From assembly GCA_014529385.2 (NCBI GenBank), contig CM043942.1, positions 106,130,141-106,194,140 on the forward strand: DNA of 64,000 nt. The letters are read 5' to 3'. The notes beneath the pieces were generated by a model. The model made no database searches. It was not told where the DNA came from and saw only the letters and a list, made by a program, of their open reading frames with translations. Within the stretch, counting starts at the first letter, position 1; the number at the start of each line of letters is the position of its first letter. Positions 33,288 to 44,851 of the stretch are shown here, in pieces. The stretch comes from Adiantum capillus-veneris. Taxonomy: Eukaryota; Streptophyta; Polypodiopsida; Polypodiales; Pteridaceae. Made by a program: the position numbers and the translations under genes.

Positions 33288-34194
33288 AAGATATTGTGTC
33301 TAACAAGAGGTTTAATAGCCATTTTTGGAGAGCTGATTTTAAAGGTTGGATACTAAACTAAGCTTGAGTATAGGTGAGCATCCTCAAATGGATGGTCAAC
33401 TTGAAAGGGTTAATAAAATCCTAGAAGATATGCTACGAGCATATGTTAGTAAATGGAAAACTAATTGGGAAGAGTACTTACCTATAGTAGAGTTCACATA
33501 TTATAGTGCAAAGCACTCTTCCACTGGATATAGTCCATTTATGTTAATGTATGGGTTTCAACCTAGAGCTCCTTATGTAGTAGGATTGAAAAAGGAAAAG
33601 GTTCAGGCAACTAAAGACTTTTTTGAAGATATGATTAGAATGCTTAAGCTTGTTAAAGACAGTATTAAGAGGTCTAAAGATAGAGCAAAGACATATACCG
33701 ATTTGCATAGAAGGCCTCTTACTTTTAAGGAAGGGGAGCAAGTCTATTTGAAAGTGCCTGAAAAGTCTGAAACCATGAAGACAGGACCATGTCCAATATT
33801 ATCACCAAGGTATTGTGGACCTTGTACAATACTAAAGAAAGTTGAAGATATGGCTCACAAATTCCAATTCACAGAGACAAGTGGCATACATCCAATACTC
33901 CATGTTAGATAAATTAAAAAGAGATTGGGTCGATTTGACAATCTTATTCAAGATTATCAGATAGTGGAACTCATAGACACTCAATCTCTTCCACATGAAC
34001 CAAAGAAAATACTAGACATTAGAGAAAAAAGAACTAGAAATACAATTTGTAAAGAGTGTTTAGTTAAGTGGAAAGATTGTATTGAAGAAAGTTCAACATG
34101 GGAGCGAGTAAGCACCAAAAAAGGTTCCCCAACTTTGAGATTGTCTCTTCCCAATGAAATTTTCGAGGACGAAATTACTTTAAGGGCAAAGAAA
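33288..34194 (+). pseudogene. Chromovirus integrase C-terminus and chromodomain fragment
   Basis: The frame at 33346-33912 reads GEHPQMDGQLERVNKILEDM, WEEYLPIVEFTYYSAKHSS and LSPRYCGPCTILKKV. After a TAA at 33910 the same frame continues with KKRLGRFDNL, then PHEPKKILDIREKRTRN, CLVKWKDCIEESSTWERV (chromodomain) and EIFEDE. It closely parallels 12140-12973 and is the same family. Everything upstream of the last part of the integrase core is missing; the tandem array begins there instead. Confidence 0.85.
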
Positions 34195-34440
34195 TGTGGC
34201 GTATCCTATATGGGGAAGCACTTACATTGTCGAGCTAGGGTCATGGCCTCGCAAGGGAACCACCTCTTAAAGAGAGAAAAGGTGGGGGAATGGTAGAAAA
34301 AAAATCCATGTGTCAAACTGAGGGAATGTTAGTGCATGCAAGGATGACGCCTCACGAGGTCATGAGAGGGATAGAGGCAGTAATTTGTGTGAATGTGAGT
34401 GTGTTTGTGTGTGTCTAAGTAACAATATAACATAAACACC
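34195..34440 (+). repeat. Probable 3' LTR start of this chromovirus, end undetermined
   Basis: Sequence from TGTGGCGTATCC follows a purine-rich tract (TTAAGGGCAAAGAAA, 34180-34194). Aligning the conserved TTTCGAGGACGAA with the other family member puts the LTR start in the same place as at 12974. The end is not determinable. Confidence 0.5.
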
Positions 34441-36290
34441 AAAGAATCCTTTCAAATTACAAAAGACACTAGAAACTATGCCAATGCAAAGGTGATATAA
34501 TTCCCATCATAGTATAGAACAGATTTTATACACAAGTACAAGAGAGTTAAGAGCTTGAAGGTATATAAATCCACCATCTTCAATCCAAGGAACTTTGAAA
34601 ACCATAGTTGAGAAGGTAACCCTCACCTACACCCATGGAAACAACACAACTTTTAGTTAGCATTGGCATTGTATGCGGGTGATGCATGGGTATCCCACAT
34701 GTTATAGATGTCACCCAACTAAATTGCTTTCAAAGATAATTAATAAGAAAGGTGAAGCTACATAATTATTCAAAAATGGTTTCATTAACAAGGGAGAAGA
34801 AACACTTTGGAGCTCCTTTTGCTTTGCAAGCTCTCATGAGATAAGGTCGGAGACGAGTTTTATGAGGCAATTTAGGCTCGAAGTGGGCCACACATACCTG
34901 TTTCATGACGTTACAAAGTTTGGCATTAATTGCCACAATTTTTTTTAGGGTCAATGACAGTGCTCATACGTGCAGTCAATCTATACTTTGGAATTACCTG
35001 TAATATAAAAGGATGTTAGTAAGTAAGTTCTACTCCTTCCTAGACAGAGTTGAAAACCATATGCAAGGTAGTAAGTATAAATGCTACTCCCCTAACCACA
35101 TATAGCATATAGAAGGAGTATTCCGTGGTACCATATTACTTCCAAAATCTAGGGAATAGAGCCACCATGGCCATACCCTCGATGTAATATGCCACACTTT
35201 TCAGTTTCATAAGCGACTGCTCTGTAACTTTTCCCACCATAATCTACAACCATACTTATAACCATAATTGATCATAAGCAAACATTACCCTGTTCCCAAA
35301 CAACCATGTAAACCTATGTATGCCCAAGTTGAGTAGCTTTAATATGGGAACACAAAACCAAGCCGGCCTATACCTTTAATTTGAGCAAATACAGTAAGTC
35401 CAGGTTCCAACCCAGTATGTCAGACCATGTACGGCCAAATTGAGCAGCTTCCCAGATGGCATAGTCATAATTGAGCTTGAGTAGTAAGCTCAATACCAAA
35501 CCAAAAGTACAAACCATATACGGCCAAGCTGAGGAAATTTTTAAAGGGATCACAATACTCAGTTGGAAAATACCATAAACTAGCAAGAATAGTAAGCTCG
35601 ATATCCACCCCATAAGTGCATCAATAGTATAAACCTGCTGCGATAGTAGTTTAAACAATTAATAACCAAGTCATAGTTATTTAAAAACCAATAGGTTAAT
35701 ACTATCATGTTAAGAAAGATTTTAATTATCAAATTTTAACCTAAACAAAGGTTCAAAGTAACAATCATCCACCTGCCAATGACCAATTTATACCTACGCA
35801 AGGCATAGTTTCCCACCGAACAGGTAGTCCAACCTTACCATATAGGGGCCTTCACCGAGTAGTAAGAAGACCTTCAATCATACTTTTTAACTTTTTATGA
35901 CACCATTCATCCAGTATTGCAAGAGGTTACCTTCTTTCCATGTTAAACAAACCAAGCCTTTGATAGGACCATATATATGCAACAACAGAGAAACCCTTTT
36001 TTTGAAAAGAACCACAAACCTAAGCCATACCTACAAACGGTTGCATATCCTTATGATTCAACAATAAATTGAAAGCTTTTTCTAACGGTGAATAAACCAA
36101 CAATGCCATAGCCATAAACGGCACAGTAGAAGTAACATTTCAGTATTTGCAGAAGGTACCATAACATCAAGTGAATCACATACACCATATGGACAGTAAT
36201 CCATAGTAATTCCATAAGTCACCTGAGATGGAGTCGGAGCCACCAACTTCACAATAGCATGCTTATCCTTGCCTTTAGCCATATAGACGA
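34440..36290 (-). other. Unassigned region, possible fragments of a spliced minus-strand gene
   Basis: Two weak exon-like stretches occur on the minus strand. One at 36282-36223 reads MAKGKDKHAIVKLVAPTPSQ and ends CAG with GTGACT. Another at about 34999-34766 follows a TATTACAG acceptor (near 35000) and reads IPKYRLTARMSTVIDPK, then after an A-run frame change KLCNVMKQ and a serine-phenylalanine end. The first resembles the start of bL33-type ribosomal proteins only superficially. Between them, 35300-35620 holds degenerate repeats of a TATACGGCCAA-containing unit. Nothing is firmly identified. Confidence 0.25.
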
Positions 36291-36579
36291 TTACTAAATG
36301 CTACCCCACTTGCGGGAAAAAAGCCCCCAATCTCAAAGCACACAAGCACTCACACACTCACCAAAGACACACAGTACCAATGCTAAGTGAGCATGAAAGC
36401 TCACCTTTACAGGGTTGGGAGCCTGAGGCCGTTTTCCCTTTACAGTAGTATGGTAGGCCGAGCTTCAAGAGGAAGACAACATGGCAACGCTGCTACATTT
36501 AGTGGCCGCATTCCTTCACAATGGTGAGGCGGGTCGTGCTTCAACTACATCATAGTCGCGTACAGAGAGCGGGTGGAAT

Positions 36580-36582
<3 letters not shown>

Positions 36583-36656
<74 letters not shown>
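36583..36656 (+). repeat. GA dinucleotide repeat
   Basis: About 74 bp of nearly pure (GA)n. It lies roughly 300 bp upstream of the weak MAKGKDKH start on the minus strand, where it would read as a CT tract. Confidence 0.92.
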
Positions 36657-36659
<3 letters not shown>

Positions 36660-36956
36660 GGGAAGAACTAGGGCATTTAGAAAATGCAGTAGCGCAGACT
36701 ACAGGAGGGCCAGTATGGTTTAATGTAGAAGAGGGCAAAATGCCAACGCCAGGCGGTCGACTTTTCTTCATATCACTTAACTATCTATGGATAATTAGGT
36801 GTCATTTAAGGCACCTCCAAAATATCAACTACTGAATTACCTATTATAATTCACCGAAAACTCCCTTAGGTCAATTAGCCCCAATAGATAATGCCCAAGG
36901 ATATTAACACACTATCCTTAGCAATGTGTGTGTGTGTACCCGCCCTGTCCCAGGCA

Positions 36957-36998
36957 CCATACACAATGGGTCAGTAGTAGTAGGCCCATTGTGTATGG
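36957..36998. repeat. Perfect 14-bp inverted repeat (hairpin)
   Basis: CCATACACAATGGG (36957-36970) and CCCATTGTGTATGG (36985-36998) are exact complements, separated by 14 bases that include TAGTAGTAG. It lies outside any gene recognised here. Confidence 0.85.
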
Positions 36999-37850
36999 GC
37001 CTACTTCCTCAGTAAAAGACTAAGTAATACAACATCAAACTTGACCCCATGCCATTCTTTTTCACTCAGGGCCGTCGTTATGGTGGAAATCAAGACTCTT
37101 TTATGGAAGCCTTTAGATTGAAACTTCCTAATAAGGACCCCCGTTTCTTCTAGGGCTGAAAATATATTAGAGGAAGAGTAGATACTTAAATGAAGAATAC
37201 TTAAACAAAAATTTAGAGCCATTTTAAATGGTCTGTTGCTCTTTTTTAATACATACTCAACAGCAGTAAGCTTAAGGTGATCCCGTTTCCAAAAAAATAT
37301 AGTAGAGAAGTTATCAACTGAGTAAGTGTCAATAATCAGTTCAATGGACAGATAGTTAGTACGTTTAGTGATGCAGTTGTTTGGTCTTGGAGACAAACAA
37401 ACAAGGGACATTTTCTAGAATTAAGATTCCTAAAAGGCATGCTCTAAAAGCCAAAGTAGGGTTGACCCATGCACATCAACCATGTTTGAATCAAATGCTT
37501 GATATGTCATCAAATGAGGAATAGATTTATGGGAGTTTATATTGTCATTATACTACTCAATTTTCATAAACAAGACCAGTGGTTGTTTTTTTTTTCAACT
37601 AATTCATGATATGCTTCTAATTCCACCCTATGTATTCTCTTAAGTTTTGGTGTTTATCAACGCCGCAATTTATAGGATTATCATTTATAGCTACCAACCA
37701 TATTTAAATATAATTACTTCATTTTTTCTCACTTTAAGTGGGAAATTCTCAAATAAAATGAATATTCTTGATTTGGAGATTCCCATAATACAAGATTTTT
37801 GGCATAATACCTAATATGGTCTTAAATGAGTGGTGAGGGAGGTACATCTT
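36999..37850. other. Intergenic, one unidentified open frame
   Basis: A minus-strand open frame at 37001-37411 (136 codons) has no recognisable motif and an AT-biased composition, and may be chance. The rest is AT-rich with no structure seen. Confidence 0.3.
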
Positions 37851-37869
37851 TTTCCCCAAACAATAGCAC

Positions 37870-40800
37870 GTTGTAAAGAATTTGTGGGTAGCCTCTTTTA
37901 CACCTCCATATTCACAAGATAGATGAAGATGAGAAGATTAGCTCTCATAAGAAGGCGTGATCCAAAGATGTGAGCCAATCTCCACTCACAAATTTGCTCA
38001 CTATTGTATGCACACAAACCCGCCTACATTTGACTAGCTTTCCTCTACACTACCATAAACCTAGCTATGAGTTGCATCCAAGTAAAGCAAAAAAAAAAAC
38101 ACTTAAATTTTGAGAAAGAGAAAAAACCAACAGAAAACCAAGGAAAACCACTACACTTTTATCATAAAAACCATAACCTCACACCATCTCAACAACCCTT
38201 ACATATGCAAGATAGGGCTCCATAGCTGCTCCCAACCACATACATAAACCCATCAAAAACCATCACAATCAAGAATTATATAAATATTCATAATGTTCAT
38301 CCCAAAAACTTAGAATAAAACTCCATGAAGAACATGGAGAGACACTCTCCCATTTAGAGTAAAACAAAGGGCTTTCAACTACCAAACTTGAGTCGTATAC
38401 AAACATGTACACGAACTTGCTCCACTTCCCATAGATTCCATCATCAAACAACAAGAAGAGGGGTGAAAGTGCAAAGGTCAGCACACATGTTCATGGACTT
38501 CTCTATGAGAAACACATTCTCCAATCAAGACTTCAGGCCCTCACACACACACATAGGCACCTTGACACACAAAACCCAGCTACCACTGCAAGCTATAGCA
38601 AGAAGGGCTTCCTTCCCCACATATGAAAAACCCACAAAACTCACAAACAAAAACTGATAAAAAACTAAAACAAGCACCCTTTCTACTTGCTTATAATTTT
38701 GAATTAACTTTTGTACAGAGTCCCCACTCAAGAGCACACCCGCAGAGTCATCATGCATGCAAACTGACATTTGGTAAAAACATTGCATATGTATAAGCAT
38801 GTCATATGTATGTACATGTAAGGCTTCCAAAGACATCAAAATCAAACAAGTCCTTGGGGTTTCCCACATCATTTCTAAAAAACATCACATATTTGCCCCT
38901 CAATAAGTGTGGAACACTTTCAAGTGTTTCATGTACACACTTTCGCTTGTTGCAGAGATTTTTCTCATTCATCCAATGAAAGCATCATTGTGTAGAAAAA
39001 GAGAATAAATAACATACAATTCCTCACAAACCACATCCAGTCTGCATCTAGTAACCATAAGCATAACATATCAAGAGCTTTTCCCATTGTAGCAAAAGCT
39101 CATATTCTCTTGACATCACACATATACCTCTTCCCTCTATCATACACATAGAATTGCATAGACTCATGGCAAAAATTATCATGCTTAAATTCATATAAAT
39201 CATTAAATTTGCACCCATCCTTCAAATATTCTACAGTCTCAACCTTAAAAAGTTCATTCAAGACATAATTCAAGGTATCCTTGCCTACAAAGCCATGGAA
39301 AAATTCTTTATGTTGCCCTTCACACTTGAGACTATAAGGAATTCCATTATACAATTTGGTAAACATGGAAAAACCATTGACACAAAGCATATGACCATTT
39401 TTACCAAAATTCCAAGACCAAAAACCCTCTTTCATTACCTTTGTAACTTCTTCTAAATTCTCTCTTGCTTGACATTGGAGGTTGCAACAGCTAGTACCTT
39501 GCCACACAAGCCACTAATAGATATACTGTCATCAAAGACCATAACATCACTCATAAATGTGGGTTAAAAATCAACATTTAAAGTATACAAATTATTAGTT
39601 TTAACCTTACATGAGACTCCATTAAATCATCTATTGCACAACCATCCACATGATCAATAACCATAGGCATATCATCAAAACAAGCCATAAGCGGAGACAT
39701 CATCTTCGGACATCGTAGTCTTATACATAATCGTAGGATCCATATCAACCTTAGAAGCATGAAAATTAGAAAATTCAAGCTCATTACAAGTATCCATAAG
39801 AGCATTTTCAGTGCAACCATCTATGGCATGATTTGCATCCATAGGTATCTCATCAAATAGATCATAAATTGAGACAAGATCCTCATCCATGGCATGGTTA
39901 ATATCATGAGAGTATTTTAAAGCATCAAAGGCATCAAAATCAATATTCTCAATTTCAATAGAAGATTCTAAATTGTTCACATCTTGACCTTTAATTGTAA
40001 CATATGCTTCCACATTGACAACTTCTATTGAATTGCCATCAAATAGACCACATGTAGAAACATAGTCCTCCTCCATCTCAACATTATGCATATCCATTGG
40101 CTCAAAATATTCCTTAGAAGCATCCAAAACGCAATCTCACCATCAAGAGAGGAACCCACACACAACACTTGAATGTGTAAAGCAAGCATCCATGACATTA
40201 TCTTCCTTACAGTCACATATAGCTTCATTCTCACACTTTACTTCTTGGTCACATAAACCTATCTCAAGATTCCGTAATGCATACTTTTTCACAGTCTTAC
40301 CCAGATAATCTTCTTCATATTGAAAGTTTGAATTCACAATTTGCACAACCTCATCCCTTTTGCATGTGCCATCAAACATAATGTCTTCCTTACCCCATCC
40401 ACATAATTTACTTCTCTACTTGAAAGACCTTTGCTAAAATCCAAGAGATCATATTTCATCTTGGTACAACTACCACGCATCTCATACATAGCATCATCCA
40501 TGAGATACTTTTGAAGTACTTGCAAGAATTCAAATTTCCTATATTTGCAAGCCAACATAAAGAGAAAACACTATTTACGATCATCTTTCAGTCCAAAAAT
40601 CTTAAATATACCTCCTCAAGAGATCAAATTTTTGCAAAATTATCTTTAAACCAATTTAGAGAAGACCTAGAGTTTATTTCCAATGAGCTCCAAGCTGATA
40701 ATCAAAGTAGCAAAACTCTACTCTCCTCTCCCTTGTGGGTGCTCCAAAACAAGTGAAGGATTTGGTGGTGGCTTCTATAAAACCTCCATATTCACAAAAT

Positions 40801-41190
40801 AGATGAAGATGAGAAAAATATCTCTCACGAGTCACAAAAAGATACGAGCCAGTCTCCACTCAAAAATTTGCCCACCATTGCATGCACACAAACCCGTATA
40901 CTTAAATTAGCTTTCCACTACACTGCCATAAATCCAGCTATGAGCAATTGCATCCAAGGAATGCAAAAAAGAAACCCACAAAAAAATCATAACCAAAAAT
41001 TGATTAAAAAATCAAATGAACACCCCCCCTACTTGCTTGTAACTTATATCAACTGATACACAAAGTCCCCACTCAATAGCACTCCTGTAGAGCCATCACA
41101 GATGCAAACTTTGACACTTGGAAATCATCCCATTTGTACAATTATGATGTATGTACATGTAAGACTTTTGAAGACATCTTTGACAAATTT
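37870..41190 (-). mobile_element. Possible non-autonomous LTR-like unit: direct repeats around an acidic-repeat ORF
   Basis: Two diverged direct repeats share long segments. 37890-38090 matches 40765-40960 (CACCTCCATATTCACA, AGATGAAGATGAGAA, CAATCTCCACTCA, TGCACACAAACCCG). 38652-38860 matches 40998-41190 (CTACTTGCTT, AGTCCCCACTCAA, TATGTACATGTAAG). The left copy has about 400 extra bases. The interior holds the unusual ORF remnants at 39100-40560 on the minus strand. No clear TG/CA ends, primer site or polypurine tract was found, so classification as an LTR element is tentative. Confidence 0.4.
39100..40560 (-). pseudogene. Unknown acidic protein with internal repeats, frameshifted
   Basis: Minus-strand frames join into one polypeptide with small shifts near 40370, 40135 and 39680. 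Part one (40558-40140) is mixed charge (KYRKFEFLQVLQKYL, CDQEVKCENEAICDCKED). Part two (40127-39600) holds three related units: EEDYVSTCGLFDG, DEDLVSIYDLFDEIPMDANH and SEDDVSAYGLFDDMPMVIDH, the last two followed by DGC and LM. At 39612 CAT is followed by GTAAGG, a possible splice donor. After a TCTATTAG acceptor (about 39515) the last part reads LQCQARENLEEVTKVMKEGF and GFVGKDTLNYVLNELF, with a stop at 39100. I do not recognise the family. Confidence 0.45.
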
Positions 41191-41870
41191 CAAAAAACAA
41201 ATTTCTGAATCGACTATACTTACCACTCTTCAGAAGGCTCTTGAGACAATTTCTCTAGTGAATCTCCACAAATACAGTGCTTGAAGCTCTCTTGTATGTA
41301 GGAAGAGGCCCTTGTAAGGGGTGGGCCACTTTGGTCACCCAATAACCCCAAGTAGGGTGCCCATAGTGTAGAAAGAGGAGAATTTTTCATGGCTATGGCA
41401 CGGAGGCTCTGTCAAGAGCAGCACTGGAGAAAGATAAGCTCGTACCACCATCTTTGACTGTCGAGGGGTGTTGGGCATGAAATGTAAAACAAGTCCCATC
41501 CCATTGCACTCCTATCGAGCATGCACTTGCATGAAAACCTGGAGTCAACCCGACCCCTTGTGTGTGTGCAACAGACCCTGCACAAGCTATGAGCAACCCC
41601 TATCTGAGTGGGAGAAAAGCCATGCAAGGCCAAGACCCTGTATGCCATTCATCACGATGTTCCTCTCCACTGACTTTGATACTACTTCAAGAACTAGGGA
41701 ACTATGGCATGTTCATCTCCACCTGACCATATCCTTTTATAGGCACATATCCCACCTTTAAGATGCCTTGAACATGCATGTTTAAGTGGCCTTGCCTAGG
41801 GTGTGTGCCCCTGCAGTCCTACCCTTGTCTTGACAATGTGGATCTCATTGTTTTTATTAGCGTCTTAATT
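41190..41870. other. Intergenic, nothing recognised
   Basis: Open frames on both strands at 41393-41761 overlap one another and show no domain. No repeats were seen. Confidence 0.4.
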
Positions 41871-41879
41871 TAGATCGTA

Positions 41880-42440
41880 TGGTTCTTTGAAGTTAGCTTC
41901 CTCCAGATTATCTTCATATGGAGGTCCCCGCTCTATCATCTTAGCTATAACAAATTGAAAAGTGTTACCACGTTTGTTGTTATAATTGTGAGGCTTCCGA
42001 TGGTTATGATTATTTGTTCTACCCTTTGAATTTGGACACCTATGTGCAAAATGACCAAAGCTGTGATATTTATAACATTTATCATTTGTAAAAGCATCTC
42101 CATTGGGTTTGGGTTTATAATTAATACATAGAGTGAATCATTAGAATTAATTTGCCGACCGTGAGTCTTTGTGGTTGCTTGGTTGAGTAGGCATGTGGTC
42201 TCTTTTATTGAAAAATGGCTTCTTGAAAGCTTTAGATCCATTGGGTGGTTGATGTTTAATATTCTTCTTTTCACTGTTAAGTGACATAGAAATTGATTCC
42301 ACAAGAGTAAGAGAACTAAACATATCCACAACTACCCCTAGCTATGAAGCTAAGCCAGATACTCGCTAGATATGAGTTTCCTTTGAGCGTTGTCGTGCAG
42401 CTCCGCTTCAATGATGAGAAAAATAGAAAAAGGATACATG
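41880..42440 (-). pseudogene. Retrotransposon gag relic with damaged zinc knuckle
   Basis: Minus-strand translation in shifting frames gives AELHDNAQRKLISSEYLA, then MFSSLTLVESISMSLNSE, a basic linker (KAFKKPFFNKRDH), and CYKYHSFGHFAHRCPNSKG. The last is a CCHC knuckle in which the second cysteine is tyrosine, followed by an N/H/R-rich tail. This matches gypsy gag C-termini. No protease or LTR was found beside it. Confidence 0.6.
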
Positions 42441-42749
42441 TTAAGCCTAATTGAAGCCTATATGATTATTCAACATTAATAAGGGCTGATAACAAGCAGG
42501 TTAAGTGCTAAATCTATGCCAGGTGTGGCTTTAAAGGGCTAACAAATGCCTTAATGATGCTAAAAAGAGGATGTTTGAAGTGAGCATGAATGGAAGATTA
42601 TGGACTAGCATTGTAGTACTCAAAGTTCTCTACATGCTTGTCTTTACGGCTCGTCGATTGGAGCTATGGTGAGGAGGTTATGGCAGCTTGAAGCTGGGAT
42701 GGATTGAAGATCAGTACCGGATTGGGCAGCTACTGATGAAGGGTCAAAG

Positions 42750-43300
42750 CTGGTATGAATGCATGGGCGTGTGGTGGTCACTTTGGGGAGAGCATCGATC
42801 TTTTTAGCTCGACAATCAGAGCCTTGGTTGCCAAGACATTTAGCAGTTTGAGTTTCACCGGGGGGCAATTCCGTACCACTTTGGTTGCTTCGGTCAGTAT
42901 TCCAATTGGGAGTTTTGGGCCTCAACCAGGGAATGCGCGAAAGGATGTTGTGCTTGGCGGTGCCTTAATTGATAAGTATATCAATTGTAGTGCTTGTACG
43001 GAAGCACGTGAAGTTTTTGATGAGCTTTGAGTTTGACGATGTCGTCTCTTGGAGCGCAGTGCAAGATTATGCCCATTATGGCTATGGCTCAAGCAGATAC
43101 GAATCGAAGGCCTCTCTCAAAAAGCAATCACCTCTACTTGCATCTTGTCAACTTGTGGCGGTATTCAAAACAATGACATGGGCAATAAAACTCACGATAT
43201 GATATTGCCAGTCGAGGGCTTCAGGAGGACATTTTGAGTCTCGAAAATGCTTTGATCGATATACATATGTCCAATGTGGTGTATAAGGAGGGTGTGGCTG
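42750..43300 (+). pseudogene. PPR gene fragment (PLS type)
   Basis: Plus-strand pieces in changing frames match PPR repeats: GGALIDKYINCSACTEAREVFDEL (about 42955-43028), DDVVSWSAVQDYAHYGYG (about 43036-43090), then LSTCGGIQNNDMGNKTHD and a damaged ALIDIY.QCGV-like end. Frameshifts and stops occur at each junction. No other repeats are readable, so this is a partial retro- or segmental copy, unrelated in detail to the gene at 3338-5425. Confidence 0.7.
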
Positions 43301-43727
43301 CCCATATGAGCTTGCTCTAGGCCGCCCAAAGGCAACCAAGGAAATGGCCGCCCTAAATGAGTAATGTGTGTGGATGGGGGAAAAGAAAGAAAGGGCATGG
43401 TGGGCAGACAACGAGTAGAGGCACAGGGAGAGGAAGAGAGGCTCACACTGGCCAACTTGTGCATCAGATGAGGGTGCCGCATAAGTGAGAGATGACGAGC
43501 AGGCTAGGGTGATTCTATTCAGTCCCGCTTGCGGCGGATTCCGCGCAACTCCACCACCTGCCTGCCACATCATTGGCCTTGTTCCCGTGCCATGTCAACA
43601 ACGACGGTGCCACTGCTTAGGAAGAAAAGGGGCTATTTTTAGAAGAAGAAAAACATAAAGGGCTATTGCATGAGATCAACGGGTCAAGAGGAGAGAAGGG
43701 GAGAAGGGGGAAGACATGGCTTACTCT

Positions 43728-44130
<403 letters not shown>

Positions 44131-44789
44131 CATCTCGACTAAGGAAGTGAGAGGATGAAGCCCGAGGCTTTCAAGGCATGAGGCAAGAAGGAGGTTGAAG
44201 CACATGAAGGCTTGATAAGCAAGTTCCAGGGGAGGAGGGAACTAGGAGATCTCTATCTCTCAACTAAGCAAGACAAAGAAGTACCAAGGGCAATCAGAGC
44301 AAGATATTTAGAGGATAAGTTTGGAGCTTATTGTTGGCAGTTGTGGCAGAAGAAATTAGAGACAGAGACGAAGAGAGTTCAAATTATTTCCAACAAGGGG
44401 ACACAAAGACATAGGGAGTTTAGAGAACTTTTTGCAAAGCTCTTGCAACAATTGAAGTCTAGGAGAATAATTACAATTGAACGAGAGTTTTGAGAGCTCT
44501 TGACCACAATAGAGGAGAGAGTTTTCTTGAGGGCAATTGATACAGGAAAAGCGACATGGAACTCCATCACCATCATTATCTTAAATTGTGTTAATCATAT
44601 TGATAAGTCAAGGAACTGTTAACGGCCCACACAATCTTGTAGAGGGAGCTTAAACTCTTAGTTCTCAGTTAATCTAAGTGACGGAGCTATTAACAGCCCG
44701 CCTTGGCTATCGATTAAGTTGTACCTAAAGCTTTACTCAATTCATTGATGATTATGGTGATTACTAGAGCTGTCAGTGTCTGTTGTTCT

Positions 44790-44790
<1 letters not shown>
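44131..44790. other. Unidentified, one short basic open frame
   Basis: A 93-codon plus-strand frame at 44212-44493 is rich in K, R, E and Q (RARYLEDKFGAYCWQLWQKK). It could be a relic exon, but I find no family. No other feature is visible. Confidence 0.25.

Positions 44791-44795
<5 letters not shown>

Positions 44796-44847
<52 letters not shown>
44796..44847 (+). repeat. TC dinucleotide repeat
   Basis: About 52 bp of pure (TC)n in non-coding sequence. Confidence 0.92.

Positions 44848-44849
<2 letters not shown>

Positions 44850-44851
<2 letters not shown>

Noticed and set aside
36223-36282. bL33-type ribosomal protein start (MAKGKDKHAIVKLV)
   Set aside because: Only the first dozen residues look similar. 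The conserved STAGTGF-like and KYDP parts are missing nearby, so I did not name it.
36521-36835. Open frame rich in RE repeats
   Set aside because: Translation of the GA microsatellite; no real gene signal.
37001-37411. 136-codon minus-strand frame
   Set aside because: No motif, AT-biased composition, no context; kept only as a remark under the intergenic entry.
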